Assembly: GCA_030789695.1 (NCBI GenBank)
Contig: CM061141.1
Coordinates: 321,410,452 to 321,474,451 of the forward strand
Direction: 5' to 3'
DNA length: 64,000 nt
DNA from: Scilla litardierei
Taxonomy: Eukaryota; Streptophyta; Magnoliopsida; Asparagales; Asparagaceae
The position numbers were made by a program, and so were the translations under genes. A model generated the notes under the pieces. The model saw nothing but the letters and a program-made list of their open reading frames with translations, was not told the DNA's origin and searched no databases. Positions 33,301 to 45,140 of this stretch are shown here, one piece after another (position 1 is the first letter of the stretch; every line of letters starts with the position of its first letter).

Positions 33301-34850
33301 GTATAATAGATATCCCTCAAAATCTCATTTGTATAATAGATATCCATCAAAATCTCATCTTTTGTCCAATTTATCTTGTCCAAATTCACTTATCCAATTT
33401 CTCTTGATAACATCCCCCATTTGTATAATAGATATCCCTCAAAATCTCATCTCTTGTCCAATTTATCTTGTCCAAATTCACTTATCCAATTTCTCTTGAT
33501 AACATCCCTCATTTGCAGTGTTCTAAATATCGGATATCGGTCTAGAAAATTTGATATCGGATTGCAGATATCGGGGATATAACAGGGATATTGACTAAAT
33601 ATCGAAGTGTCATATCGGAGGCTAAAAAATTATGACATATGTCAGCATAGATGTATCTAAGAAAATATAAACTATACTAACTCAAATAAAAGTATGTTTT
33701 GGTTATACTCATCTCATTAACCATGAATATCGGGGATATTGACTTAATATCGGAGTGTCATATCAGAGGCTAAAAATGATGTCAAATAAAAGCATAGGAG
33801 TGAGTCTAAGAAAATATAAACAGAAACTGAAAGAAAAGTATGTTTTGTGTATACTTATCTCATTAAACGTGAATAGCGGTCATCCACTTAGTGGAATATG
33901 TCTTTAAGTGGTCATAAACTAAACGAGTTAAATACCTACTATATATGATTCATGTGGATAAATAATACCGGTGTGAAGATGAAAATAAAAAAAATTGAAA
34001 AAATGTATAAATGTAAAAATGGAAAGAATACTCACCTTGATCGGAAAACCCTCTTAAGAAGAACAAACGGTAGACTGAAAAAACCAACTGAAAAATTGAG
34101 AAAATGAAAAAAAAATGAAAAAAATGAAAAAGGTAAAGAATACTACGTAGTAAGTACTAATCTTGATTGGAAAAACCCTTACGAAGATCGAACGTCGGAT
34201 GTCAAAAGCTCGATCGACGAAAAAAACCCAATACTGGAAGGAAAAACTGAAAAAAGGGCTCGACTACTCACCTTTATCAGAAAACACTTCCTTGCAAAGA
34301 TTGAATGCCGGACGTCGAAGCTCAATCGATTGTCGTCGGAAATTTTTACCGGACAGAGCTGAGCGGAGCGGTGTAAGGAGCGGAGCGTCGAGAGGAGCGA
34401 AGCGGTGTGATTAGAATTAGGGCAAAGCAGCAATTATCTCTCAAAAATCTTGATGCCTCTCGTCGTTTTAAGTAAATGATTGGATCGGGTGACTCCGGTC
34501 GAATCCACTTTTAAGTGGACCGACCCGCTAACTTTGTTTTTAAAAAACTATTAATTGCGGCCGATATTTCAAGGTATATCGGCCGCAATATCGGCCGCAA
34601 CCCGATATTGCAGCGATATTTTCCCAAATATCGAAAACTGTAATATATAAGCACATATCGTATCGGCCTAGTGATAAAACCGATATTGCGGCCGATATTT
34701 CGGATATCGGACCGATATTTAGAACACTGCTCATTTGTATAATAGATATCCCTCAAAATCTTATCTCTTGTCCAATTTATCTTGTCCAAATTCTCTTATC
34801 CAATTTCTCTTGATAACATCCCTCATTTGTATAATAGATATGTTATATGT
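33301..34850. repeat. 92-bp tandem repeat, about five copies, split by hAT element
   Basis: The word 'gtataatagatatcc(c/a)tc' recurs at 33301 (short unit), 33331, 33423, 33515/34737 and 34829. After the first short unit the spacing is 92 bases. The array continues on the right of the hAT insert with the same phase, so it is older than the insert. Confidence 0.85.
33516..34729. mobile_element. Non-autonomous hAT element, 1,214 bp
   Basis: Terminal inverted repeats CAGTGTTCTAAATATCGG...CCGATATTTAGAACACTG are flanked by an exact 8-bp duplication CTCATTTG (33508-33515 and 34730-34737). This is the hAT hallmark. Many ATATCGG/CCGATAT words lie near both ends, like the subterminal motifs that hAT transposases bind. 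No transposase is encoded, and short ORFs near 34163-34433 have no known motif. Confidence 0.9.
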
Positions 34851-35079
34851 GATGATAGTATTGCCTAAGCATACTTTGTCCAGGTAGAATAAGCAGACTA
34901 TAATCTTGTGATAAAAAATGATTCATCATTTATTTGCCTTTAATATGTGATGGGCTACGCTCATATTATCATAATATTTTTCGCAGCTGGTTACTATATC
35001 AGCTGAATCATCGTCATTATAGCTATCTTATTAAAAATTAGGGTATGCTTTATGGACATAATAGAAAGAACATCATGAT

Positions 35080-36000
35080 CATGTCAGACCATGATGTCGG
35101 ATGCTCATTTTTCACGTATTACAGTCTATAACTTTCTCTTCCATCAAACTAAGATCCACGTTCATGCCTTCTTCGACCTACCTTCCTTTATCGTGATTGC
35201 AATATTCTTATATTTTGTCGTTTTAATGGGCCCATCAATAGGTCTTCTGTATATATGCCCTAAACATTTCAAGCGATGTTATCTTATCTTATCCTCTATG
35301 GGAATCATGACTGTCTTGACTGTCTTCTTTCAGATGTTCTCATTTCTTACTTTTATCTTTTCTAGTATTTTCACACATTCATCGTAATATTCGCATTTCT
35401 CTCACACCTAGACTATGTTTATGTTTCTTAGTGATAGCCCAAAATTGTGTATCATATAACAAAGTTGATCTAACTATCATCCTGTAAACTTATCCTTTAA
35501 TCATGATTGTGCATTTATATCATACAATACTCCTGTTGTGACTCTACTTTAACCATAATGCTTTGATTATATGATCAACATTTTGCTTAATCTCTTCATC
35601 CTTTTAGACATCTGATTTGATATTTTTTAAAGTGCTTACTGAAATATTTCCATCCAGCTTCACCAAGCTAACCATACTATGATCTTCATGTCTCATTCTA
35701 TTAAACATATATTTTGTTTTTTCCTTTTAAGTTTGAAACATTGAGTCTCTAATATTTATCTTCAAATTCTAACTTTATATTTACTTCACTTTTGATCTTA
35801 TCTATCAAAATAATATCATGATCATTATATGATATCAACTAAACATGATGGCTATATCAACTCAATATGGATGCACAACTACCTAATCTATTTATATGTT
35901 GAAGCCATTTTCATTACCCTATCTTAAATATAAAAAATCATCATATGCATATCCTAGAAAGGGGGAAAAATTATTGTTAGACATCTTTATGTTTTTTGTT
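35080..36000 (-). pseudogene. RTE-like LINE reverse transcriptase relic
   Basis: On the minus strand, interrupted frames give ISYNDHDIILIDK (matching the MLFADDIVLIDE active-site region), then VNIKLEFED, a drifted GNISVSTLKNIKSD (like VSTLKNLGSIV), ALWLK and then IMIKGKFTG (like IPLKLKGKFYRT). The order and spacing match plant RTE-type elements, but stops are frequent and the active-site Asp pair is degraded. Old and inactive. Confidence 0.55.
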
Positions 36001-37293
36001 CATCATGTTTATAAACATTTCTTGATTTCTGCAATGTTCACGCTTTACTGTGGTCTGTGGAGCTAACATGATAGAAAATAATCAGCATTTAGTGATGAAT
36101 TTGAAATTTTCTTCATTCTCCATTTATTGCCATGAATATTACAGTGATAATTGAAGTTCATGTTAGGAAGGAAATCCTTTGAAACTCTCTTAAACTTAAG
36201 GAAGAGTCTACTTGGTGACAATTTCTAATGGACGGATATTCAATAACCTTTTTTACGTCAAAATGGTGAACTGAGATGAATCCCCAATAATATGTGGATT
36301 TATGTAGCACGAGTACTTCTGTCGTCGCAGAGCCATACCTGTACCAGACATGCTACCACATATACCTGATACTGATGCTTTTCAGACACTTTTAAGACGT
36401 GTCAGACACTTTTCAATATTTTCCGGACACATCATACATGATTATTTCAATACTTGTATTTTGTTTGGCGGTGTATTTTTGTGGGTGGCTTAAATGTAAT
36501 TTCATGGGTTACACTTGTGATTTTGTGTGTGCTTAAGACAACTAGGAAATGTAACTATAAGATGAAGTAACGAACTTATCTAAATTTTGTGTTTAAAATT
36601 ATGTTGTTTGAAGTAATATTTTACATGTTTTATGTGTGTAAATAAATATGTGAAATATAATAAATTATATAATAATAGATGTGTCCACATATACTACCTT
36701 TTACAAATTTACCATGTCCATCACTTGTGCCCATACACAGACTAATATTTTATATTATAATAGCTGGTTCTATGCTTCCTACTTGTGAATTCTGGATGAA
36801 TTTTGTTCAGTCCTTGGGCATGGTATTTCATATGCAAAGAGTGAAATTGTCATTGGGTTGACGAGTCAATGCTTGCTTGTTTGGAAAGGACACTTCTTCC
36901 TGCAGGATATGCATGTTTGTTAGATGTTCAACAAAAGTAGAAATTCAAATATATAGCACAAACTCAGACATCTTAATATCTTTTGGTCCAATCATTTAAC
37001 CTGGTTTCGTTCGATATAATTATATTTAAAATGTGCATCCACAATGGCTCCTTTGTATTATTAATGTATAGGGTTTCTTTCGTCTGCTCTTTTTTACCCC
37101 CACAGACTTGTTGGAAGTAGCCATGTCTCACATTAAACATTGCCGTCAAGTTTTAAGTTGGAACCTGAAATTGGTTAATATTACTATTCAAATTTTATGT
37201 GACCCTTTTCTAGTTGCTTATTTACTTCTGGTGTATTTCTCTATATTTTTTATCTCTGCAATATTAGCTATGTTTTTATAGTGAGTGCTGCAG
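36001..37293. other. Upstream region of RABA5A-like gene, no gene seen
   Basis: AT-rich, with a patch of 'cagacacttttaagacgtgtcagacactttt' words near 36384-36425. If the leader intron hypothesis is right this is intron; otherwise it holds the promoter. Confidence 0.45.
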
Positions 37294-37320
37294 ACGGAGC
37301 TACAAGGAGGGGCTTAAGGG

Positions 37321-38460
37321 ATGGCATTTAATGGAGAAGAACAAAGCCAGGACTATCTTTTTAAAATTGTTTTGATTGGTGATTCTGCGGTCGGGAAATC
37401 AAATTTGCTTGCAAGATTTGCTCGAGATGAATTCTACCCAAATTCCAAGTCTACCATAGGAGTAGAGTTCCAAACTCAGAAGATAGACATCGATGGGAAG
37501 GAGGTCAAAGCTCAGATATGGGACACGGCAGGGCAGGAGCGCTTCAGAGCTGTGACATCAGCATACTACCGAGGAGCTGTTGGAGCTCTTGTAGTTTATG
37601 ACATCAGCAGACGCCAGACCTTTGAGAGCATTGGTCGGTGGCTTAATGAGTTGCACAGTAAGTGTTATTGCATTACCGCATGTTATTATGTGTACCATGA
37701 TGCCAATATTTTTTGACTTTCAAATGCAAAACAAAAGATTTTGTGTATCATCCTCCTTGTCTCTGCTGTGTGGTTCATAGCCAAGTCCTATCCATTGACC
37801 ATTAATGTCTCGGTGGATCCATTCACCAGAGAGGTAAAAGAGTAGGTGCATAATGTTTCATGATGAGCCCTTTGATGACTTTCTGAAATGACCATAGAGT
37901 TGTTCTAGTTGCATTGAATATTCCATATCACATAAATTTAACGTGACTATACAATTAGCAATAAATCACAACCCTAATTCGTCGATGTTTAAGAAGAATT
38001 AGGTTTATTTTTAATAATTCACCAGATGAGACGATGCCATCAATTTGAATTTTGTATGGTGAGTGGACTTGAACGTGAACCACATAATGAATCATCCCTA
38101 CAATAATATTCATCTTCCTCCATTTTTGAAACAGCTCACTCTGACATGAACGTGGTGACGATTCTCGTTGGCAATAAGAGCGACCTCAAGGACGCAAGAG
38201 AGGTGGCGACTGAGGAGGGCAAAGCCTTGGCTGAGGCGCAGGGCCTCTTCTTCATGGAGACCTCGGCGCTGGACTCCTCTAACGTGACAGCAGCCTTCAA
38301 GACGGTCGTAAAGGAGATATATGATATCCTAAGCAGGAAGGTGTTCCAGTCTCAAGAGGTCAAGAAGAAGGAATCGTCGCTGGGGAGTGGAAGAGCAGTG
38401 ATCCTACAGGAGGATGCGTGTGAAGCCGGCGAGGGAACCAAGAATGTTGGGTGTTGTTGA
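37321..38460 (+). CDS. RABA5A: Rab11-type small GTPase, RABA5A-like (two coding exons)
   Basis: Exons 37321-37657 and 38135-38460 join across a GT-AG intron (GTAAGT donor; acceptor ...AAACAG) into 220 residues, the usual length. RabA/Rab11 GTPases direct vesicles between trans-Golgi/recycling compartments and the cell surface. Motifs in order: P-loop GDSAVGKS (residues ~21-28), switch [39 protein letters not shown] and ETSAL. The start [20 protein letters not shown] and the [10 protein letters not shown] stretch match the RABA5A branch as I know it. The intron falls at LH|THSDMN, a common RABA intron site. The C-terminus ends NVGCC with no residues after the double Cys; double-Cys ends are geranylgeranylated, and many relatives have one to three more residues. 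An acceptor-like CTGCAG 27 bases before the ATG suggests a spliced 5' UTR. Residues for nucleotide binding all look intact. Confidence 0.93.
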
Positions 38461-39600
38461 TAGGGTCCATCATTTGTAAACCTTTTCTTTCTTCTTCGTT
38501 TTCTCCTTTTTTTAGCCATTCACTTGATTGTACAGTCCTTTTTCGCTTTTGTAAAGGAATTTAGAGCAAAGCATTTACATCCGATGATCCTGTCCTGGCT
38601 ACACGTTTTGTCACCGATTGCTTGCTTCCCGATATTTGGCCACAAGGTTCTTGTAATGGTCTATTGATCACCACTTGGGTCTTTGATTTGATCCGGCCGG
38701 TGTGATTTTTGGTCTGGAATTGGGATGTTTGTAGCTTGAGTTGAGTTTGCCTTTCAGGTTCAATTGAGTAGATGGCACTATGTGATTCACTACTTTGTTA
38801 TTGTCTTGTTAATCTAAGATTACAACTATAAACTGCAAGTTTAAGGGTATTTGTTTTTGTAACCAAGGAGTATGGAGTTTGCTCCCTGTTTCTGGATGGC
38901 AAATGCTGAACTCCTAATCTCCTTCTGTGCTATACGGTAGGGTTAGCGTTAGCATGACACTTAGGATAAAATTTTGATTTGGAAGTTTCATGATTCTCTT
39001 CTAAAAGAACGACTACAAGACATTGCCAACATTTACTAAATTACTGACTTAGTTTTTCTCTAACTATATCAAGTCTATTACTTTCAATTTTTTTTTAAAG
39101 GAATATCCATATTCCTCCATCATTTCAAGGAATGTAGAGTAGTTAGATTGATGCTATGGTTGTTGACGAAAGTCAAGCCTTAGTTTTCAATTCTAGGTGA
39201 TGCATCTTTGTAAGCATAAGATGGATTCGGGTGATGTGAGGATCTGCCTTGTTGACAAAGGTCAATGGCACATTGCTCACATTCTACTGAATACAAAACG
39301 ATGGGAAAGACTTGACTAGACTTTATGATTTGTGGACGAATGTCAATGTCATAAAGGGCCAGGGGCGAAAACCATAATTGGGAGTTACAAAGTGTTGCAA
39401 TTGACAAAGAGTATGTCTATCAACTATGTAGGACGATAACTTGTTGACGAATTTCAAGGTTATCGTACTCAAGATAGTTAGATCTCAATTCCCACTAAGA
39501 AATTATATGATAATTTTCGTCTATCTTTTGGTTTGTAGATATTCGTGAAAATTAGTGGGAGAAATAACTAGATAAAAACCAATCTAATAATTTTTTAAGA
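38461..39600. other. 3' flank of RABA5A-like gene and copia leader-like repeats
   Basis: The 3' UTR is T-rich. From about 39150 the words 'gttgacgaaagtcaag', 'gttgacaaaggtcaatg' and 'gtggacgaatgtcaatg' recur four to five times. They probably belong to the untranslated/LTR part of the copia relic that follows. No gene. Confidence 0.45.
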
Positions 39601-39639
39601 ACATCTGCTTCATTGTTGTACCTCTTTTAATATTCTTTT

Positions 39640-40735
39640 GCAGCATCTTGACTGGCTTGAAAGTAATCTTTGACAAAAACAAACTCACTTGACCTAATTA
39701 TAAAGACTGGCTGAGAAACGTAAAGATAGTGTTAACTTATGACAAAATTGCATATGTGTTGGATGAATCACCTCATAAGACACCAATTGTTAAGTCCTCG
39801 GATAAAGAAAAAGGACTGTTCAAAATTTGGACTCATGCCTATGATAGCCAATCCTCGTGCTTGCATCCATGAACAATGCATTTCAAAGACATCACGAGAA
39901 AATGGATGTCTAATCCATATTTCTTCATGTATAAGAGTTATATAGAGAGCAATCTTGAATAGCTAGATTTGAGACCTCAAAGAAATTGTTTCATGCGAGG
40001 TTATCGACTGGATCTTCAATTCAAGATCATGTCCTTAAAATGATCAATTACATCGAGGCACTTGTAGAGTTGAGGTGCATTATGTACAATGAATTATAGA
40101 TTAATATAATTCTTCAGTCCCTTCTCATTACATACTCTCAGTTCATAATGAATTTTCATTTGAACAAACTGGACTGTACAGTTCCAGAGCTCCTCAATAT
40201 ATTGAGACAGGCTGAGAGCTCCATGCTTGGAGAAAAAGTGTTGGTTATGCTTGCGAGGACTCCTGCTCCACCCAAGGCATCTACCAAGAGGAAAGGGAAG
40301 AAGCTTACCAAGCCTAAGGGTGGCGTCAAAAAGGTGAAAGGGAAGAAGGTGTCTCATTCATCATACGAATGTCATTACTGTCTTAAGCCAGGCCATTTGG
40401 AGAGGAACTGTAAGGAATACTTGGAGTCCATAAAAAAAGAATGGGCATGTCGATGCCTCATCTTCGGGTGCGTATGTTATTCAAAACATATTTCTGTTTC
40501 TCCTCCTACTTGGGAATTGGATACCGGAGCTGGTTCTCACATCTGTAATTCTTTACATGGATTGAGAAAAAGTCGGGATACTAAAGGAAGGTGAAATGAC
40601 TCTACAAGTATAGACTGGAGCAATTTTGTTGCCGTTGCCATATGTGAATTCCATCTTAGCTTATCAGAAGGGAAAATTTTGGTTTTACGCAATTGCTATT
40701 ATATACCGAGCATGATATGTATCTATATCCTTATT
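39640..40735 (+). pseudogene. Copia gag and start of protease, degenerate
   Basis: The plus strand shows PNYKDWLRNVKIVLTYDKIAYVLDE (copia gag N-terminal pattern) at about 39697-39770, then drifted sequence, LDCTVPELLNILRQAESSM, a Lys/Gly-rich linker, the zinc knuckle CHYCLKPGHLERNC (about 40372-40413) and the protease motif WELDTGAGSHICN (about 40510). Several stops and shifts interrupt it upstream; the part from 40148 to 40594 is still open. Different copia lineage from the Sirevirus (DTGAGSH rather than DSGCSKH). Everything after the protease is missing. Confidence 0.8.
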
Positions 40736-40764
40736 GTTGGATACTACGATATTAGATATAACGA

Positions 40765-42376
40765 TGTTGGATACACCGATCTATGATTTCTTGTTTGATG
40801 ATAACAAACCTTCATGAATATTTTTGATGTGTTTGTTAAGTATTTTTAGGTGCAAATGAATAAGGAAAATGATAATGGCAAAGTGGTAAATTGTGAGAAT
40901 ATGTTCCTAATGGAAAACTTGTGAATATGGACAACATGGAAAACTTGCAATATTTGCTTGGTCAAACATTTTCTAGTAACTCCAAGGAGATGAGATAAGA
41001 TTGGCCTAAAAAATCCAAGAGAAGCGGAGAAGATAATTGGTGCAAAATTTTGATTTGAAGAGATGATAATGTGTGAAGATAATTGGTTTAAATTCATCAT
41101 GAATGAACCAAGTGCAATCAAATTTGAAGATTAGGAGATTGGCTAATCAAATTTGAATTTCAAATTTTTTTCAAAGAGTTCTAATTGTCCAAGGAATGAT
41201 TACTTTATTACACCAAGGAGATAAGATGATTTAATCAATTTTGAAAGTGTCCTAGTGAATCTAGGAGAATCCAAGTGCAATCAATTTAAATTGGAGTTAC
41301 TCTAGCTAAGATGAGAGCTAAGAATGAGTTTTGATTGAACTATAACTCTTGGGTCCAAAGCTATATATATGCTGTAGCTCTCAAAGAAATTCCTTAGGAG
41401 AGAAAAAAGCCAAGCAAAAGTCTTTTCTTCAAACAATTGATCAAGCATCCAAGAAGCAATCTTCAAGCAAGTCTTCATCTTCATCATCAAGCTTCCAAGT
41501 CACGGCACAAGCTCACGTTCTTCAAGCTCCTTGCGACAAGCCAAACTCCAAGCTTCAATATTCAAACTCTCAAAGCAAAGCAAGCATCAAAGATCTTGTT
41601 AATCGTCTCCTTAAGAGCATTCAAACATGTCTTCTCTTATTTTTCAATCGAATATGATGAGCTCATGATTCCAACAGATATTTTTATGGATTTTTCTGAG
41701 CTCGGTACTATTTTCTACATTTTATGGAAGACGGAGCAGCTGATTGCTTTACTCAGCGACCGAAGTCCTGCACATGGTTTGCAGCCTCTGATTCCAATCG
41801 AGCAGAATTGGGAATTCCACCGAGTCTGACTCAGTGAATTGATGAGCCAAGTTCAATTGCTTTACGCACTAACCAAGTTTAGGCAGATTTGCGCAACAAA
41901 CTTTGGAGAGCCATGTCTTTTGATCTAAGCGTCGGATTGAGACACCGTTTGTACCAGCGCGAAGCTGACGACGAGCACAATGACATAGACTATTCATTTA
42001 TCATAAACTGAGCACTCTAAACTCTGTTTACTATTTTTAATTTTGATAGAAGTGTTTTAGATCCTCTGTATTATATGCTTTTCTTTTTTGGGTTCTTTTT
42101 GGGCTCTTGACTTGTTGGTGCATGCTAAGAGAAAGTATTTGCTAGAGTAGTAGAGTTCAATACTTAAGGATGTGAGGTATAAACTTGGTGAACCGAGTGT
42201 TGTGGTACGAAGTTCCGTATGTTTGTACCATTGATACTATTATTCTAGTAATTACTTTGGGTTAAGACGTAGGTCGTTAAGGCGATCGAACCAGGGTAAA
42301 TACTGTGTGCTCTCTATGTTTACTTCCACATTATTTTATTTACACATATTTGTGTTGGGTTTTGAGGGACCCTTTG
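40765..42376 (+). repeat. Probable Sirevirus-type LTR, right end cut
   Basis: It begins TGTTGGATACACCGATC...TTGTTTGATGATAACAAACC, which resembles the 5' end of the complete Sirevirus LTR (TGTTGGATATTGG...GATGATGAACAAAC). It has a TATA box at 41362-41370 and a leader-like region (Ser/Lys-codon-rich, 41400-41660). No LTR end or primer site is found, and it seems to stop where the next LTR begins. The short ORFs at 41349-41829 are not judged real genes. Confidence 0.45.
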
Positions 42377-43805
42377 ACATAAATATATGCTCGTCCTACG
42401 TCTGACGGACGATAGAGGCAGAAAAACATGCAGCGGAAAAAACAACCGTTAAACTGTTTAACGAAAGTCCTAAGGATTTCAAGACCCTAGCCAGGATCTC
42501 TACTATCTTGAGGTGAATCTGACCACCCCAAGATAGATCTAAGCTACTGCAATATTATAAATACTATGCTTAATAAAACTTACATACCCGGAACCTTGCT
42601 TGCACCGGCAAGGTGTACCGAACCACGTCCCGAGCCGATCCTCGTCCCGAGCTGAACCGCTTCACAAGCCGCTCCTGGTCCCGAGCCGAACCGCTTCCCG
42701 AACCGCACTGTGTCCCGAGACGAGCAACCCCCTTGTTGATGAGCCAACCACGCGCCGAAGAAAGTTTCACTTGAGTGGATCCTTCACCAAGACTCCAGAT
42801 GGAATCCGAGCCCCTTCGTGGCTTTGCTAGAGCCCGTCAGGAGCAAGGAAGATATATGGGGAGAGAAAAATATTTATCTTAAGCTTAGATCCGAGCGTGC
42901 TCCAAATTTTTGGGAGCTGCTCAGATCTAGAACTTGGGACGAGTTATGAGGAAGGGCATGCCCCTATTTATATTGGCGGCTGACCCCTCCCTTTTACTCC
43001 ACTTCCGATGTGGGACTAAAGTTTTGGAGTTAAATAATTCAAGTTAGTTTGCCTTAAAGAAAGGCTAAACTTCATTGAATTTTAACTCCCTCACCGTTGA
43101 GCTTCACATTTGATACAACCTATCAAATCGAAGAGTGCTGAACGGTGAACACGTAGGAAAAACGATGAGTAATTTGGAGTTCGTTTGTCCCCTCAAACGT
43201 GTGTCCAAAGATCAGCCAAACCCATGCATTTTCGCAAAAACCATCCTTTAAAAACTGCTCCCAGCCCTAGGTGGGACCCACCCGCAGCCTGCAGGCGGGT
43301 CTGGGGCAGGACGACGTCCCCAGCCCGCCTGCTGGGCAGGCTGGACCCACCCAGGGGCAGGCGGGTCGGGCGCCCGCCCATGCGGGCGGGTTCGACCCGT
43401 CCGCTGGGGGGGGGGGGGTCGGGCACCCGCCCATACGGGCTGGCCCGACCCGCCCAGCCTTGGGCAAGCTGGCCTGTCCCTGGGCCAGGCACGGGCCCGC
43501 CTGGCTGTCCTCTGGGCTTCTTATAGGCTGGGTTCAGCACAACAGATTTGGCTGACCCCCTTTGGATGGTTTTTGCCATATCTTGTGCATTTGGCGTCCA
43601 TTTTGGATGCCGTTCGAACTTGGATTTAGACCGGAACGATCCCGTCATCTAGGTAATATTTTTACACATTTATTTAATTAAATACGTACGTAAACAATTT
43701 ACGACATTCAAATTTTCCTTTGCATCAAATGCAAAATTTCCACAATTATTATATAAAATCATTTGCATCAAATACAAATGATTTGAGGGTTTACATCCCC
43801 CAACA
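42377..43805 (-). repeat. Probable copia LTR (3' LTR in element sense)
   Basis: On the minus strand it starts TGTTGGGGGATGTAAACCC after a purine-rich GATAGTGGAAGA (43806-43818). It ends near ...TTTATGTCA (42377), with 'ttccgctgcatgttttt' in its last 70 bases, a common feature of plant copia LTRs. A very GC-rich block (43250-43510) of GGCGGG/CCCGCC inverted words forms its middle. Boundaries are inferred. Confidence 0.45.
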
Positions 43806-44932
43806 TCTTCCACTATCACTCAGGATCATTTATCTCGAATGCAGGAGCTAGCTGTAAACTCTATGCAGTTTCTGTCCCTTGCATCAAATGCATATACTCC
43901 CTAATTTCTACCTATTACTTGACGAAGGTCGCACTCTGTGTGAGACCATACAGCCTGACCCTACTACAGATGGGGCTCGAAGCCCCAGACGGCAGTAACC
44001 GCGAGCAGCAGGTGCAGTCCCTGTTTCAGTATCATACTTATGTGGTTAACTCATTGACATGAGTGTTATCGGGACCACCCTGACTGTGTCCGTGATGAAT
44101 ACCGTAGTTTTAGTCTCCTCGTCAAAACTATGCCATTTTATTCAAGCCTAGGGTACGATCAAATTGTCAACACCAATAGCTTGAAGCCGTTTAGTCTCCA
44201 TCTATCTTTAGTCAAATAATGTTGGACATCTTCCAATATACTCTGGCCAGAGTTTTCACTATAGATCGAACTAACACTACGACACTAACTACCATTGACC
44301 GGGAGAGACGAATCCTATCTTGGTCATTACTCTCCTCGCACGCTTCAAAAGTCACCCAACCAAAGACCTTTCGACAGGCCTTGCCTCGAAGCTAGGTCAG
44401 AGATCTAAGTGACATCGTTCATGTACATGTTTGTACAATGACCTCAAGTCAAAAGACCAACTTACATATCATCACTAAGAGTTATCATTGACAGTTGGTC
44501 AATCATAACCATATGATAACTATTGATGGGTCTTTTAGTAAATTCATTCTCCAATGAGTACATGTGTCTCGTTTTCGACTTGGCCAAGTCAAACGATCAT
44601 AAGATCATTGTCACCGCTACACGGTGAAGACTAAGACACAATGGTCTATCCGATGTTTCGATATCCTTTTCTCGAAACATCTACGACCACGAATCTTTTT
44701 AGACTTATGCTACTAACGATCAAGCATTTCTTCATGATCGAGATCCTTATCTGGATACATATTTGACATTGCATTAAGTCTCAGGACTTTACCTAAGTTT
44801 CTAATGATAACTACATTATGATTTAACTTAGATAAATTCTTACCATACACCTTACTGTAATTTTGAACAAGTTGTTTGTACAATTACACAGAGATAAATT
44901 GCCTCGAGGGCATACATCTCCCAACAATTTGT
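43806..44932 (-). mobile_element. Untranslated remnant of LTR element
   Basis: No ORF is present. The right end on the minus strand reads TGTTGGGAGATGTATGCCCTCGAGG, which looks like the start of a copia LTR. The left end touches the LTR above. It is either a second truncated LTR or the interior of a short non-autonomous element. The family is not recognised. Confidence 0.35.
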
Positions 44933-45140
44933 AGTAAGGTGTATATATTTGATATGCATTAAATCTTCAAATTTGAAAAATAGATATACTGCTTGCTTAG
45001 CTGGGAGCTTGTTCCCATTTACTGGTACTATCTTCGGATTTCCAAATTGATCATGATAGGATATCTCAGCCTGTTTTCATCTGGTGTCATCAGTCAGTCA
45101 TTTGATTGAAACAAGATTACTTTGATAAAGAAACTCATAC

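Noticed and set aside
35091..35387. 98-codon hydrophobic plus-strand ORF
   Set aside because: Lies antisense to the LINE relic; hydrophobicity comes from T-rich sequence.
43185..43648. ORFs of 90-150 codons on both strands
   Set aside because: Pro/Gly/Arg repeats from GC-rich inverted words in an LTR; no conserved domain.
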